From positions 5,642,001 through 5,706,000 of the forward strand of contig NZ_CP066831.1 of assembly GCF_016598615.1 (NCBI RefSeq): a DNA stretch of 64,000 nt, read 5' to 3'. The notes beneath the pieces are model-generated. The model did not search any database. It was not told where the DNA came from and saw nothing but the letters and a program-made list of their open reading frames with translations. Source of the stretch: Streptomyces liliifuscus. Its GTDB lineage: Bacteria > Actinomycetota > Actinomycetes > Streptomycetales > Streptomycetaceae. Below are positions 17,988 through 26,906 of the stretch, piece after piece; within the stretch, counting starts at the first letter, position 1; every line of letters begins with the position of its first letter. The position numbers and the translations under genes are program-made.

Positions 17988-18875
17988 TCACCGGGTCAGC
18001 AGGTCCCGTACGGCCTTGACCACCTCCTCGGGCGCCTCCTCCGCCATGAAGTGGCCGCAGGAGACGGTCGTGTGACGCAGGTCGGGTGCCCACGCGGACC
18101 ACAGCCGGGCGGCGTCGAAGCCGAGGGCGGTGCCCCAGTCCTGCTGGAGGACCGTCACCGGCATCCGCAGCCGGCGGTCGGCCTCGCGGTCGGCCCGGTC
18201 GTGCGTGACGTCGATGCCGGCGGAGGCGCGGTAGTCGGCGACGATCGAGGGGACGGCCGCGCGGGACGCCGCCAGGTAGGCGGCGCGGATCTCGGGCGGC
18301 AGGGCCGCCGGGTCGCGCGTCCAGACGTCGAGGAAGTGGCCGAAGAAGGCGTCGGCGCTCGCCTCGATCAACTGCTCGGGCAGGCCGGGGGGCTGGGCCA
18401 TGAGATAGAGGTGGAAGCCGACCGCGGCCGACGTTCCGCGCATCACGTCCCACATGTCGAGCGTCGGCAGGACGTCCAGGGAGGCGAGGTGGGTGACCTT
18501 GTCCGGGTGGTCGAGACCGGCCCGGATCGCCACGAGGGCGCCGCGGTCGTGGCCGACGAGCGCGAACCGTTCGTGTCCCAGTGCCTTGGCGAGTGCGATC
18601 ACGTCGGCGGCCATCGTGCGCTTCGAGTACGTCGTTCCGTCGGGGTCGGTGGGTTTGTCGCTGGCTCCGTAGCCGCGTAGGTCGGGGCAGATGACGGTGT
18701 GCTCGGCCGCGAGTTCCGGCGCCACGTGGCGCCACATCAGGTGGGTTTGGGGGAAGCCGTGGAGGAGGATCACGGGGGTGCCGGTGCCGCCTGTGGCGGT
18801 GTTGAGGGTGATGTCGTCGGTTACGGGGATGCGGTGTTCGGCGAAGCCGGGGATCGCCGGCGGCGTGGTGGGCAT
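17988..18875 (-). CDS. Alpha/beta hydrolase, haloacetate dehalogenase-like
   Basis: 295 residues from ATG 18875. VILLHGFPQTHLMWRHVAPE holds the oxyanion HG motif. LVGHDRGALVAIRAG has Asp as the nucleophile (GHDRG), and CGHFMAEEAPEEVV carries the catalytic His. An Asp nucleophile fits haloalkane or haloacetate dehalogenases and epoxide hydrolases rather than serine esterases. The region FHLYLMAQPPGLPEQLIE aligns with the fluoroacetate dehalogenase halide pocket, but the usual His-Trp pair reads His-Leu, so defluorination is doubtful. It is probably a soluble cytoplasmic hydrolase of unknown substrate. Confidence 0.85.
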   Translation of the reverse strand: MPTTPPAIPGFAEHRIPVTDDITLNTATGGTGTPVILLHGFPQTHLMWRHVAPELAAEHTVICPDLRGYGASDKPTDPDGTTYSKRTMAADVIALAKALGHERFALVGHDRGALVAIRAGLDHPDKVTHLASLDVLPTLDMWDVMRGTSAAVGFHLYLMAQPPGLPEQLIEASADAFFGHFLDVWTRDPAALPPEIRAAYLAASRAAVPSIVADYRASAGIDVTHDRADREADRRLRMPVTVLQQDWGTALGFDAARLWSAWAPDLRHTTVSCGHFMAEEAPEEVVKAVRDLLTR

Positions 18876-18899
18876 TTGGGGCCTTTCGGTGTGTGTTTT

Positions 18900-18975
18900 G
18901 TCTGCGGGTGCGTGGGGGCTTGTCGCGCAGTTCCCCGCGCCCCTTCACGGGCGCGGCCGCAGCCCCCGCGTCGCG
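18900..18975. repeat. Dispersed palindromic repeat, copy 4
   Basis: CTTGTCGCGCAGTTCCCCGC, followed by a hairpin arm (CGCGCCCCTTCACGGGCGCG). It lies in the roughly 200-bp divergent gap between the hydrolase and the BTAD regulator. Apart from it I see no further motif there. Confidence 0.8.
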
Positions 18976-19078
18976 TGGTGGCGTTGGACTCTTTGAGCCT
19001 GGGGGGTGTGAATCAGTGCCTGGTCAGTGGGTGGGGGCGGCGTAGGTTGGGCTGGGGGTCTTGGAGGGAGAGGTTGGC

Positions 19079-21199
19079 GTGCGGGTTGTGTTCGGGGTGC
19101 TCGGGCCCACGGTCGCCGCCGTCGACACCGCGGACGGGGACGCGCTCGCGTTGAAGGGGCCGCGGCACCGGGCCGTGCTGGCCCGGCTGATCGTGGCCCG
19201 CCGCCGGGTCGTACCCGTCGCCCGGCTCGTCGAGGACCTGTGGGCGGACCCGCCGCCCGGCGCCGTCGGAGCCGTCCAGACGTTCGTGGCCGCGCTGCGC
19301 CGCGTACTGGAGCCGGAGCGTCCGCCGCGGGCCCCGGCCCGGCTGCTGGTCACCGACGGGCCCGGATACGCGCTGCGGACCGAGCCGGACACGGTGGACG
19401 CGTGGCGCTTCGAGGCGGCCCTCGCCACCGCGGCCGGCCTGCCCGCCCCGCAGGCCCTCTCCACTCTGGAGGAGGCCCTCGGCTGGTGGCGGGGCCCCGC
19501 CTACGCCGAGTTCGCCGACGAGGACTGGTCCCGCGGCGAACGCGCCCGCCTCGCCGAACTCCGCCTCCAGGCCGTGGAACGGCGCGCGGAGGCCCACCTC
19601 GCCCTCGGCCGCCCCGCCGACGCGGTCCCCGACCTCGACGCCCACCTCACCGACCACCCCTGGCGCGAGGACGCCTGGCGCCTGCTGGCCCTGGCCCTCT
19701 ACCGCCAGCACCGCCAGGGCGACGCCCTCGCCGTACTCCGCCGAGCCCGGGAAGTCCTCGTCGACCAACTCGGCCTGGACCCCGGCCCACGCCTGCGCCA
19801 CCTGGAATCGGACATCCTCACCCAGTCCCGGAGTCTCGACCCGGACCTGGAACCCGGTCCACGGCCGGCGCCCCTTCAGGGGCGAGGGGAACTGCGCGCT
19901 CAGCCCAATGGAACCCGCACCCAACACCCCACCCCGAACCCCCACCCACCCAGGGGCGCGGGGAACCGCGCGACCAGCCCCCACGCACCCGCGGACAACC
20001 CACAACCCACAACAGCCCAGCTATGGACACAGGCCGCCGAGGCCTACGACCGCACAGTCGCCGGAGGCGCCCGCGCCCGCCTGGAATCCACCGTCGGCCT
20101 GATCCGGAACCTCGCGGTCACAGGAGGCGACGGCCTGGCGGAAGCCCGCCGGCACCGCACGGCCGCGGTCACCGCGGCCGAGGAGTTCGCGGACCCCGAA
20201 CTGACGGCCCGCGTCATCGGCGCGTACGACGTCCCGGCCATCTGGACCCGCGCCGACGACCCGGCGGCGGCCCGGCACATCGTGGCCGTGGCGGAACGCA
20301 CGCTCACCGCGCTGTCGCCGGGCCCGCACGACACGGCCCGCTGCCGTCTGCTCGCCACCGTCGCCCTGGAGACCCGCGGAGCGGCCGGCCCGCGCGGCCC
20401 CGAGGCCGCCCGCGAGGCCGAGGCGCTCGCCCGCCGTCTCGACGATCCCGCGCTGCTGGCCTTCGCCCTCAACGGCACGTTCATGCAGTCCTTCACCCGG
20501 GCGGGCCTCGCCCCACGCCGGGACGCGATCGGCGCGGAACTCGTCGAACTGGCCGCGCGCCACGGCCTGGTGACCTACGAGGTCCTCGGCCATCTCATCC
20601 GCCTCCAGGCCCGCGCGGCCCTCGCCGACCTCGCCGCCGCGGACACCCACGCGGCGGCCGCGGACCGCCTCGCCGAACGCCACGAACTGCCGCTGGTGGG
20701 CGTCTTCACCGAGTGGTACGGAGCCCTGCGGCTCAGCGCGACCGGACAGCCGGCCAGGGCCGAGACCGCCTACCGGACCGCCGCCGCCCGCCTCGACGGC
20801 GCCGGCATGCCCGGTCTGGAACGCGGCCTCCTCCCCCTCGCGCTCCTCTGTCTGCGCCTCACCCACGGGCTCCCACCGGACCCGGACCCGGCGCCGGACC
20901 CGGCGCCGGACCCGCGGGCGGACTGGGGCCCGCACCGACCCTGGGCCGAGCCGTTCACCCTGATCGCCGAGGGCCGTCACACCGAGGCCCGTACCGCCCT
21001 GCGCGCCCTCCCGGAGCCGCCGCACGACCTCCTGTACGAGGCCTACTGCGCCCTGGAGGCCGAAGCCGCACTCCGCCTCGACGACCGGTCCGTACTGGAA
21101 CGCGCCCGCACCCGCCTGCGCCCGGCCGCCGCCGAACTCGCGGGCGCGGGCAGCGGTTTGCTCACCCTGGGACCGGTCGAGCGATACCTCACCGACTAG
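19079..21199 (+). CDS. BTAD/SARP-family transcriptional regulator with inserted repeat
   Basis: 706 residues. I choose GTG 19079, eight bases after GGAGGGAG, over the TTG at 19061. Residues about 1-90 are an OmpR/SARP winged helix (RVVFGVLGPTVAAVDTADGD; LKGPRHRAVLARLIVARRRV). Residues 95-250 are the bacterial transcriptional activation domain (LALALYRQHRQGDALAVLRR; LVDQLGLDPGPRLRHLESDI). The C-terminal 390 residues are TPR-like helices (AEAYDRTVAGGARARLESTV). Between BTAD and C-terminal part (about 261-313) there is a Pro/Arg-rich stretch encoded by two copies of the dispersed repeat. The reading frame stays open through it. No AAA/NB-ARC domain is present. Possibly a regulator of secondary metabolism; its target is unknown. 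Confidence 0.88.
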   Translation: MRVVFGVLGPTVAAVDTADGDALALKGPRHRAVLARLIVARRRVVPVARLVEDLWADPPPGAVGAVQTFVAALRRVLEPERPPRAPARLLVTDGPGYALRTEPDTVDAWRFEAALATAAGLPAPQALSTLEEALGWWRGPAYAEFADEDWSRGERARLAELRLQAVERRAEAHLALGRPADAVPDLDAHLTDHPWREDAWRLLALALYRQHRQGDALAVLRRAREVLVDQLGLDPGPRLRHLESDILTQSRSLDPDLEPGPRPAPLQGRGELRAQPNGTRTQHPTPNPHPPRGAGNRATSPHAPADNPQPTTAQLWTQAAEAYDRTVAGGARARLESTVGLIRNLAVTGGDGLAEARRHRTAAVTAAEEFADPELTARVIGAYDVPAIWTRADDPAAARHIVAVAERTLTALSPGPHDTARCRLLATVALETRGAAGPRGPEAAREAEALARRLDDPALLAFALNGTFMQSFTRAGLAPRRDAIGAELVELAARHGLVTYEVLGHLIRLQARAALADLAAADTHAAAADRLAERHELPLVGVFTEWYGALRLSATGQPARAETAYRTAAARLDGAGMPGLERGLLPLALLCLRLTHGLPPDPDPAPDPAPDPRADWGPHRPWAEPFTLIAEGRHTEARTALRALPEPPHDLLYEAYCALEAEAALRLDDRSVLERARTRLRPAAAELAGAGSGLLTLGPVERYLTD
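19860..20010. repeat. Dispersed palindromic repeat, two copies inside the BTAD gene
   Basis: GAGGGGAACTGCGCGCTCAG near 19880 and GCGCGGGGAACCGCGCGACC near 19953 are two same-orientation copies. They lie in frame between the BTAD and TPR-like domains, encoding segments such as LQGRGELRAQPN and RGAGNRATSPHAPA. Confidence 0.85.
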
Positions 21200-21254
21200 G
21201 CCGACCAGCAACGACGGGCGCTGAGCGTGCCCTGAAGGCTCTCGGTCCTCCTCC

Positions 21255-22118
21255 TCACCCCTCCTCATTCGCCGGCCGGGCCGCCGGCTTCTTTCCGGCG
21301 AGTACGTCCTGGAGGCGCTGCGTGCCGAGCTGGGCGGCCTGCCGGGTGGAGTTGGCGTCGACGCCGTCGAGGCCGCCGTTGGTGAGGGAGAGGGCACTGT
21401 CGCCGACCCGTACGGCGGCGAAGTCCAGGGTGAGCACGGCGGGCGCGTCGCCCGACTCGCCGTACACCCTCACGCGCAGGTTCTCGCGGGCCTCGCCCAC
21501 GCCGGGCAGGGACGTGGCGGTGACCTGGACGGTCAGCTCCCCGCCCCTGACGTCCGCGGCCGTGAACTGGCCGCACTTCCCCGGCACCGCCTTCAGCCAG
21601 GCCAGCGACGCGTCCAGCGCCGCCCGGTCGTACGCCCCGACCTGGTAGCGCACCTGCGCCCCGTCGTCGGTGTCGTCCAGGCCCCTGACCGCGCGGGCCC
21701 CGGCCGGTTCGCCCAGCAGGTCCTCCGCGTAGAGGCCGTCGAGCAGCCGCTGGCAGTCGGGGATGTCCGTCCTGCCCTTGAGCAGCGCGTCCCGCCAGGT
21801 CGCCCCGCCCTGGGTCGGCTTCCAGTCCTCGCCCAGGTCCTTGCCGGAGATCAGTGCCGACTTCACCTGCGCCTCGGTGAGCGTGGGGGCGACCGTGACC
21901 GAGGGGGACGGCGACGGGGCCTGCCCGGCCACGGGCGACGCGGAGACCGCCGCGTCGGCCTTCGGCGCCGCCCCGGAACCGGCGCCGTCGCCGGCCGAGC
22001 ACCCTGCCGTCGTCAGCAGCGCGGCCGCCGCCAGGGCCGGGACGAGAGCGAGGACCGTACGACGACGGGAGAGGCGCAGCGGGCGCGGTGTGGCGGGCGG
22101 GCCGGGCGGACGGGTCAT
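21255..22118 (-). CDS. Secreted lipoprotein of unknown function
   Basis: 287 residues from ATG 22118, preceded by AGGAGGC. The basic N-terminus (RLSRRRTVLALVPAL) and hydrophobic core end at the lipobox TTAGC, with Cys at about residue 38. A Ser/Pro/Ala linker follows. The mature domain has TEAQVKSALISGKDLGEDW and PDCQRLLDGLYAEDLLG, with two further Cys residues (about 123 and 188) that could form a disulfide, and ends in a Lys/Pro tail. I do not recognise a named family; it resembles extracellular sensor-type domains of actinobacterial lipoproteins. It shares a 12-bp mirrored motif with the divergent GH15 gene. Confidence 0.75.
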   Translation of the reverse strand: MTRPPGPPATPRPLRLSRRRTVLALVPALAAAALLTTAGCSAGDGAGSGAAPKADAAVSASPVAGQAPSPSPSVTVAPTLTEAQVKSALISGKDLGEDWKPTQGGATWRDALLKGRTDIPDCQRLLDGLYAEDLLGEPAGARAVRGLDDTDDGAQVRYQVGAYDRAALDASLAWLKAVPGKCGQFTAADVRGGELTVQVTATSLPGVGEARENLRVRVYGESGDAPAVLTLDFAAVRVGDSALSLTNGGLDGVDANSTRQAAQLGTQRLQDVLAGKKPAARPANEEG

Positions 22119-22119
22119 C

Positions 22120-22225
22120 GCGGAATGCCTCCTACGGCTCCTGCGGGCGGGGGATCTCCACCTCACCGCACCACCCGCCGACAGGGCCCACCAGCGCACC
22201 GGTCCGACCGGGTGAGGCATTCCGC
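22120..22225. promoter_or_regulatory. Twin GAGGCATTCCGC motif between divergent genes
   Basis: GCGGAATGCCTC at 22120-22131 and GAGGCATTCCGC at 22214-22225 are an exact 12-bp inverted pair. Each copy reads GAGGCATTCCGC toward one of the divergent genes. The left copy also contains the Shine-Dalgarno sequence of the lipoprotein gene. A shared regulator or an mRNA-level element is possible. Confidence 0.45.
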
Positions 22226-22269
22226 CCGTTCGAGATGCCCCCGCCCCCCGCCGCGCGGACACTTGCACC

Positions 22270-24105
22270 ATGCCGGGAAGGATCGAGGACTACGCCCTCG
22301 TCGGAGACCTGCTCACCGCCGCCCTCGTCGGGCGTGACGGCAGCCTCGACTGGCTGTGCCTGCCGCGCTTCGACTCGCCCGCCTGTTTCGCGGCGCTGCT
22401 GGGCGACGAGAACAACGGCCGCTGGCTGATCGCCCCGGCGGACGCGGACACCGACCAGGGGGTGACGGTCCGCCGCCGCTACCGCGGGGACTCGCTCGTC
22501 CTGGAGACCGAGTGGGAGACCGCCACCGGCCGGGCCACCGTCGTCGACTTCATGCCGCGCCGCGACGGCGCCCCCAGCGTCGTACGCATCGTCGAGGGCC
22601 ACTCCGGCACGGTCGACCTGCACATGGACCTGCGGCTGCGCTTCGAGTACGGCAGCGTCGTGCCCTGGATGCACCGCGTGGACGGGCAGCTGACGGGCAT
22701 CGCGGGCCCGGAGTCGGTCTGGCTGACCACGCCCGTCGCGCTCACCGGACAGGGCGAGTCCCACATCGCCGACTTCACGGTCACCGCGGGCGAGCGGATC
22801 CCCTCCGTCCTGACCTGGCAGCCCTCCCACCTGCCCGCCCCCGACCCGGTGGACCCCTTCGACGCGCTGCGCCGCACCGAGGAGTACTGGAAGCAGTGGC
22901 TGCGTCCCTTCTCGTACGACGGCACCTACCGTGACGCGGTCGTCCGTTCCCTGATCACCCTCAAGGCCCTCACCTACGAGCCGACCGGCGGCATCGTCGC
23001 CGCCCCCACCACCTCCCTCCCCGAACAGCCCGGCGGCGTCCGCAACTGGGACTACCGCTACTGCTGGCTGCGCGACGCCGGAATGACCCTGGAGGCCCTG
23101 CTGCGCAGCGGCTTCACCGCCGAGGCACAGGCCTGGCGCGGCTGGCTCGAACGGGCGGTGGCGGGCCGGCCCAAGGACATCCAGATCATGTACGGCATCG
23201 GCGGCGAACGCCGGCTGACGGAGTGGACGGCCGACTGGCTCGCCGGGTACGAGGACTCCCGCCCGGTACGGATCGGCAACGGCGCCGCGGCCCAGCAACA
23301 GCTCGACGTACCGGGCGAGTTGATGGAGACCCTCGCCCTCACCGTGCGCTGCGGACTGCGTCCCGAACGGCATCTCCTCTCGCTCCAGCAGAACCTGCTC
23401 GACCATCTGGAGGAGGTGTGGTCCCGCCCCGACCAGGGCCTGTGGGAGACGCGCGGCGAACCACGTCACCACGTCCACTCCAAGATCATGTGCTGGGTGG
23501 CCTTCGACCGGGCGGTCCGCCTGGTCGAGGAGCACGGACGCCCGGGGCCCGTCGCACACTGGCGCGAGGTCCGGGACCGTATCCACCGGGAGGTCTGCGA
23601 ACGGGGCTTCGACCCGGCCCGCGCCACCTTCACCCAGTCCTACGGCTCCCGCGCGCTCGACGCCGCGCTGCTGCTCATCCCGGGGACCGGCTTCCTGCCG
23701 CCGGACGACCCGCGCGTGATCGGCACGGTCGCCGCCGTGGAACGCGAACTCGCGACCGAGGACGGCCTGGTCAGCCGCTACTCGACGGGGGCGGGGGGAG
23801 CCACGAGCATCGGCGGGGCCGAGGCCCCCGACGGCCTCACCGGCGGCGAGGGAGCCTTCCTCGCCTGCTCCTTCTGGCTCGCGGACGCCCTGCTCCTGAC
23901 CGGCCGCGAGGACGACGCCCGCCGGCTCTTCGAACGCCTCCTGCTCCTGCGCAACGACGTCGGTCTGCTGGCCGAGGAGTACGACCCCCTCGCCCGCCGC
24001 CAGCTGGGCAATTTCCCCCAGGCGTTCACGCACGTTCCGCTGATCCGCGTGGCGTACGAGCTGGACGGGCACGCGACCCACCACGGACGAAAACTTGTTC
24101 CGTAA
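22270..24105 (+). CDS. Glycoside hydrolase family 15 protein (trehalase/glucoamylase type)
   Basis: 611 residues from ATG 22270, no signal peptide, so cytoplasmic. The N-terminal beta-sandwich has DYALVGDLLTAALVGRDGSL and WLCLPRFDSPACFAALLGD. The (alpha/alpha)6 barrel has VRNWDYRYCWLRDAGMTLEA (catalytic acid region), EGAFLACSFWLADALLL and LAEEYDPLARRQLGNFPQAF with the second catalytic Glu. This subgroup includes the GH15 trehalases of mycobacteria and streptomycetes as well as glucoamylase-like enzymes. Trehalose hydrolysis to glucose is the most likely reaction. It diverges from a lipoprotein and precedes an FkbM methyltransferase after a 41-bp gap. Confidence 0.9.
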   Translation: MPGRIEDYALVGDLLTAALVGRDGSLDWLCLPRFDSPACFAALLGDENNGRWLIAPADADTDQGVTVRRRYRGDSLVLETEWETATGRATVVDFMPRRDGAPSVVRIVEGHSGTVDLHMDLRLRFEYGSVVPWMHRVDGQLTGIAGPESVWLTTPVALTGQGESHIADFTVTAGERIPSVLTWQPSHLPAPDPVDPFDALRRTEEYWKQWLRPFSYDGTYRDAVVRSLITLKALTYEPTGGIVAAPTTSLPEQPGGVRNWDYRYCWLRDAGMTLEALLRSGFTAEAQAWRGWLERAVAGRPKDIQIMYGIGGERRLTEWTADWLAGYEDSRPVRIGNGAAAQQQLDVPGELMETLALTVRCGLRPERHLLSLQQNLLDHLEEVWSRPDQGLWETRGEPRHHVHSKIMCWVAFDRAVRLVEEHGRPGPVAHWREVRDRIHREVCERGFDPARATFTQSYGSRALDAALLLIPGTGFLPPDDPRVIGTVAAVERELATEDGLVSRYSTGAGGATSIGGAEAPDGLTGGEGAFLACSFWLADALLLTGREDDARRLFERLLLLRNDVGLLAEEYDPLARRQLGNFPQAFTHVPLIRVAYELDGHATHHGRKLVP

Positions 24106-24146
24106 AGTACCGGTGAATCCAAGGCGTCTTCTGCGAGGCTGGCGGG

Positions 24147-25142
24147 ATGCAGACCCTTTACAGAAGACTGCTCACGTTCCTTCCCCGTATAGGTGTGAAG
24201 GTCCTCGATCTCGGCCCCGGCGCCGCCGTCGTCTTCCGGCGGGGTGATCGGACCGGCGTCCCTGTGGGACAGGGCGCCCATCTGGTCGCCCAGGGCAAGG
24301 GACGGTACGCCGTCACGTCCGTGGGCTCCGATTCGTGGCTGGTGGCGCGCGGGGCCAAGGGGCGGAAGGCGACGAGCGTCCCCTTCGGTGCCACCGGTGC
24401 GCGGCTCCTTCTCGACGAGGCCGTGTCGGCCGAAGCGGAGCGTGAGTTCCAGCTCGGGGCCGCCCACTATCTCGGTGCCCAGCATGTGGCCGCGCTGCTG
24501 GAGCTGAACCGCGTCAACTGCGTGTTCGACGTGGGGGCCAATATCGGGCAGTACGGGAAGGGGCTCCGGCGGTTCGGCTACAAGGGGCGCATCGTCTCCT
24601 TCGAGCCGGTTTCCATCACCTTCGAGAAGCTGCAGCAGGCCGCCGAGAGCGACCCCGACTGGCAGGTCTACAACTTCGCGCTCGGGCGTGAGGAGGCCGT
24701 GCAGTCCATCCATATCGACTGGAAGTCCATGAACTCCCTGCTGCCGCCGAGCGAGTACGGCAAGGAGCGGTACAAGCGGTTCGCCAAGGGGCGCACCGAG
24801 GAGATCGAGATCCGGCGGCTCGACGACGTCATGCAGAAGGCGTTGGAGGGGATCGAGGACCCCCGGCCGTATCTGAAGATGGACACGCAGGGCTTCGACA
24901 TGGAGGTGTTCGCCGGGGCGGGGGAGCGGATCTCCGAGTTCGTGGGGATGCAGTCCGAGGTGGCCGCGCTGGCGTTGTACGAGGGGAGTCCTCTGATGGG
25001 GGAGGCCATCGCGGCGTACGAGGCCGCGGGGTTCGGGGTCACCGGGATGTACCCCGTCACTCGGGAGCCTGCCACCGGGCGGGTTGTGGAGTTCGACTGC
25101 GTGATGGTCCGGCCTGGGGCAAGTGGGTCTGCTGCCGGTTGA
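24147..25142 (+). CDS. FkbM-family SAM-dependent methyltransferase
   Basis: 331 residues from ATG 24147. The first 95 residues form a small, beta-rich N-terminal extension (KVLDLGPGAAVVFRRGDRTG). The core has the FkbM signatures VNCVFDVGANIGQYGKGLRR (SAM loop), GRIVSFEPVSITFEKLQQA and PYLKMDTQGFDMEVFAGA. FkbM proteins O-methylate sugars, polyketides or surface glycans. The lack of neighbouring glycosyltransferases leaves the substrate open. GC and codon use are slightly less extreme than its neighbours. Confidence 0.88.
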   Translation: MQTLYRRLLTFLPRIGVKVLDLGPGAAVVFRRGDRTGVPVGQGAHLVAQGKGRYAVTSVGSDSWLVARGAKGRKATSVPFGATGARLLLDEAVSAEAEREFQLGAAHYLGAQHVAALLELNRVNCVFDVGANIGQYGKGLRRFGYKGRIVSFEPVSITFEKLQQAAESDPDWQVYNFALGREEAVQSIHIDWKSMNSLLPPSEYGKERYKRFAKGRTEEIEIRRLDDVMQKALEGIEDPRPYLKMDTQGFDMEVFAGAGERISEFVGMQSEVAALALYEGSPLMGEAIAAYEAAGFGVTGMYPVTREPATGRVVEFDCVMVRPGASGSAAG

Positions 25143-25190
25143 GTTGGGCTGAGCGCCCCGTTCCCCGCGCCCCTGGCGGGGCGTTGGGGG
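25143..25190. repeat. Dispersed palindromic repeat, copy 5 (degenerate)
   Basis: GAGCGCCCCGTTCCCCGCGC followed by CCCTGGCGGGGCG. It begins directly at the stop of the FkbM gene; the core is partly eroded. Confidence 0.6.
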
Positions 25191-25313
25191 TGGTTGTGAG
25201 TCGGTAGGCTGGCCCCTGCTGCGAACTCCCCCCACCTGCGCGCTTCTGCATCGCATGAAGTGCCGTTCGCGGACGTCGTGTTGGCCTTCTGCTGTGTTGA
25301 GGATGATTCGCTG

Positions 25314-26888
25314 GTGCTCGTCGCGGAGCGGTATCGGTTGCACGGATCCATTGGCCGCGGCGGTATGGGGGAGGTGTGGCAGGCCACCGACGAGGTGCTC
25401 GGGCGGGAGGTGGCGGTCAAGCTGCTGCTCGGGGACGAGGCCGACAGCGCGGCGGCCGCGCGGTTCCGGCTGGAGGCGCAGACCGCGGCCCGGCTGAGCC
25501 ACCCCTACGTCGTCGCCGTGTTCGACTTCGGCGCCTGGGACGACCGCTTCTACCTCGTCATGGAACTCGTCGAGGGCCAGAGCCTCGCGCAGGAGCTGAC
25601 CGCGGCGGGCAGCCTGGGGACCGAGCGGGTCGCCACCGTCGCCGCCCAGGCCGCGGCCGGGCTCGCCGCAGCGCACCGGGAAGGGATCGTGCACCGGGAC
25701 ATCAAGCCCGGCAACCTCCTCTCGGACCCCCAGGGCACCGTGAAGATCGGTGACTTCGGCATCGCCCGCTTCGTCGACGACCCGGCCTCCGCGCTCACCA
25801 CGGCCGGCCAGATCGTCGGCACCAGCCTCTATCTCGCCCCCGAACGCGCCCTCGGCAGACCGGCGTCGGCCGCCTCCGACGTCTACTCCCTGGGCTGCGT
25901 GCTGTACCAACTCCTCACCGGGCGCCCGCCGTTCCACGCCGAGAGCGCCACGGTCACCCTGCACCAGCACATCGACATGGCCCCGGTGCCGCCCCGCGAG
26001 CGCGGTGTCCAACTGCCGCCCGCCTTCGAGAACTACCTCCTCGGCCTCCTCGCCAAGCAGCCAGAGGACCGGCCCACGGCCCAGGAGGTCGCGGACTGGT
26101 TCGGCACCGGGGCGTGGCGGGGGCTCGCCGAGCCGCTGCCCGTGGCGTCGGACACGAGATCCGCATCGCTCTCCGCCGCACCGCCGTATGCCTCCCGGCC
26201 ACCGCAGCCGGGTTCCGCCGAGACCGGGCCTCCGACGATGTACCGGCTGCCGTCGACCGCCCCTCAGCCGGCGCAGCCCGCCCGCTCCGCTCACCAGGCC
26301 CGCGCCACCCACGGCGGTCATGCCACTCACGCCGGTCACGCGGCCAATTCCGCGCACTCCGCGCACTCCTCGCACTCCTCGTCCTCCACGCCGTCGCGCC
26401 GCGCGCGGTCGGGCGGGGCGAGGGCGGGTGCGGCGACGAGGACGGGCGGCGGGGTCGGTGCGATGGCCCGTCGTCGGCCCCGGGTGTTCGGCATCCTGGC
26501 CGGCGCGGTGCTGTTCGTGCTGGCCGTGCTCGCCGGCATGAAGATGTTCTCGCCGGACACCACCGCTACGGAGACCGGGAACGGGCTGAAGGACGGTTCG
26601 TCGTCCACCGGCCCCGAGAGCACCGGGGCGCCGGCCGCCGGGACGGTGGCCCGGACCGGGGCGCCCGGCTCCACGCCCGCACCCGGTGTCAACGCGGAGC
26701 CTCCCGCGTCCCCCTCCTTCACGGAAACCGCGGCCGACACACCGAGTCCGGCCGAGACCGAGGAGGAGAAGGCGAAGGAGGAGCAGAAGGAGCAGGCTCC
26801 GCCGAAGCAGGAGGAGCAGCCGCAGCCGCCGCCGCAGTACGGCGACGGGGACGACGATGACGACGACGGCGGATACGGCGACGACTAG
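25314..26888 (+). CDS. Transmembrane Ser/Thr protein kinase (PknB type)
   Basis: 524 residues from GTG 25314, ten bases after GAGGA; the GTG at 25260 would add 18 residues of unlikely sequence. Kinase domain about 5-265: glycine loop SIGRGGMGEVWQA, VAVKLLL lysine, HRDIKPGNLL, GDFGIARF and APERALG. A long linker follows with a His/Ser-rich stretch (HGGHATHAGHAANSAHSAHS). A membrane helix spans about 397-415 (FGILAGAVLFVLAVLAG). The outer part is disordered and ends in Glu/Lys/Gln- and Asp-rich segments without PASTA or another known sensor. The His-rich cytoplasmic linker could bind metal; this is inference. Confidence 0.92.
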   Translation: MLVAERYRLHGSIGRGGMGEVWQATDEVLGREVAVKLLLGDEADSAAAARFRLEAQTAARLSHPYVVAVFDFGAWDDRFYLVMELVEGQSLAQELTAAGSLGTERVATVAAQAAAGLAAAHREGIVHRDIKPGNLLSDPQGTVKIGDFGIARFVDDPASALTTAGQIVGTSLYLAPERALGRPASAASDVYSLGCVLYQLLTGRPPFHAESATVTLHQHIDMAPVPPRERGVQLPPAFENYLLGLLAKQPEDRPTAQEVADWFGTGAWRGLAEPLPVASDTRSASLSAAPPYASRPPQPGSAETGPPTMYRLPSTAPQPAQPARSAHQARATHGGHATHAGHAANSAHSAHSSHSSSSTPSRRARSGGARAGAATRTGGGVGAMARRRPRVFGILAGAVLFVLAVLAGMKMFSPDTTATETGNGLKDGSSSTGPESTGAPAAGTVARTGAPGSTPAPGVNAEPPASPSFTETAADTPSPAETEEEKAKEEQKEQAPPKQEEQPQPPPQYGDGDDDDDDGGYGDD

Positions 26889-26906
26889 AAGTCGTCTGGA
26901 AGCTGT

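Noticed and set aside
17988..18875. Fluoroacetate dehalogenase as a firm assignment
   Set aside because: The Asp nucleophile fits, but the Trp of the halide pocket is replaced by Leu, so only a general dehalogenase/epoxide-hydrolase-like call is made.
19027..21648. Very long alternative reading frame (873 codons) over the BTAD regulator
   Set aside because: Arg/Pro/Gly-rich with no domain; it is the shifted frame of the BTAD gene, whose own translation shows clear winged-helix and BTAD motifs.
23778..26375. 865-codon minus-strand frame
   Set aside because: It spans the GH15, FkbM and kinase genes in antisense, has Gly/Arg/Val-biased composition and no recognisable motif; typical high-GC antisense frame.
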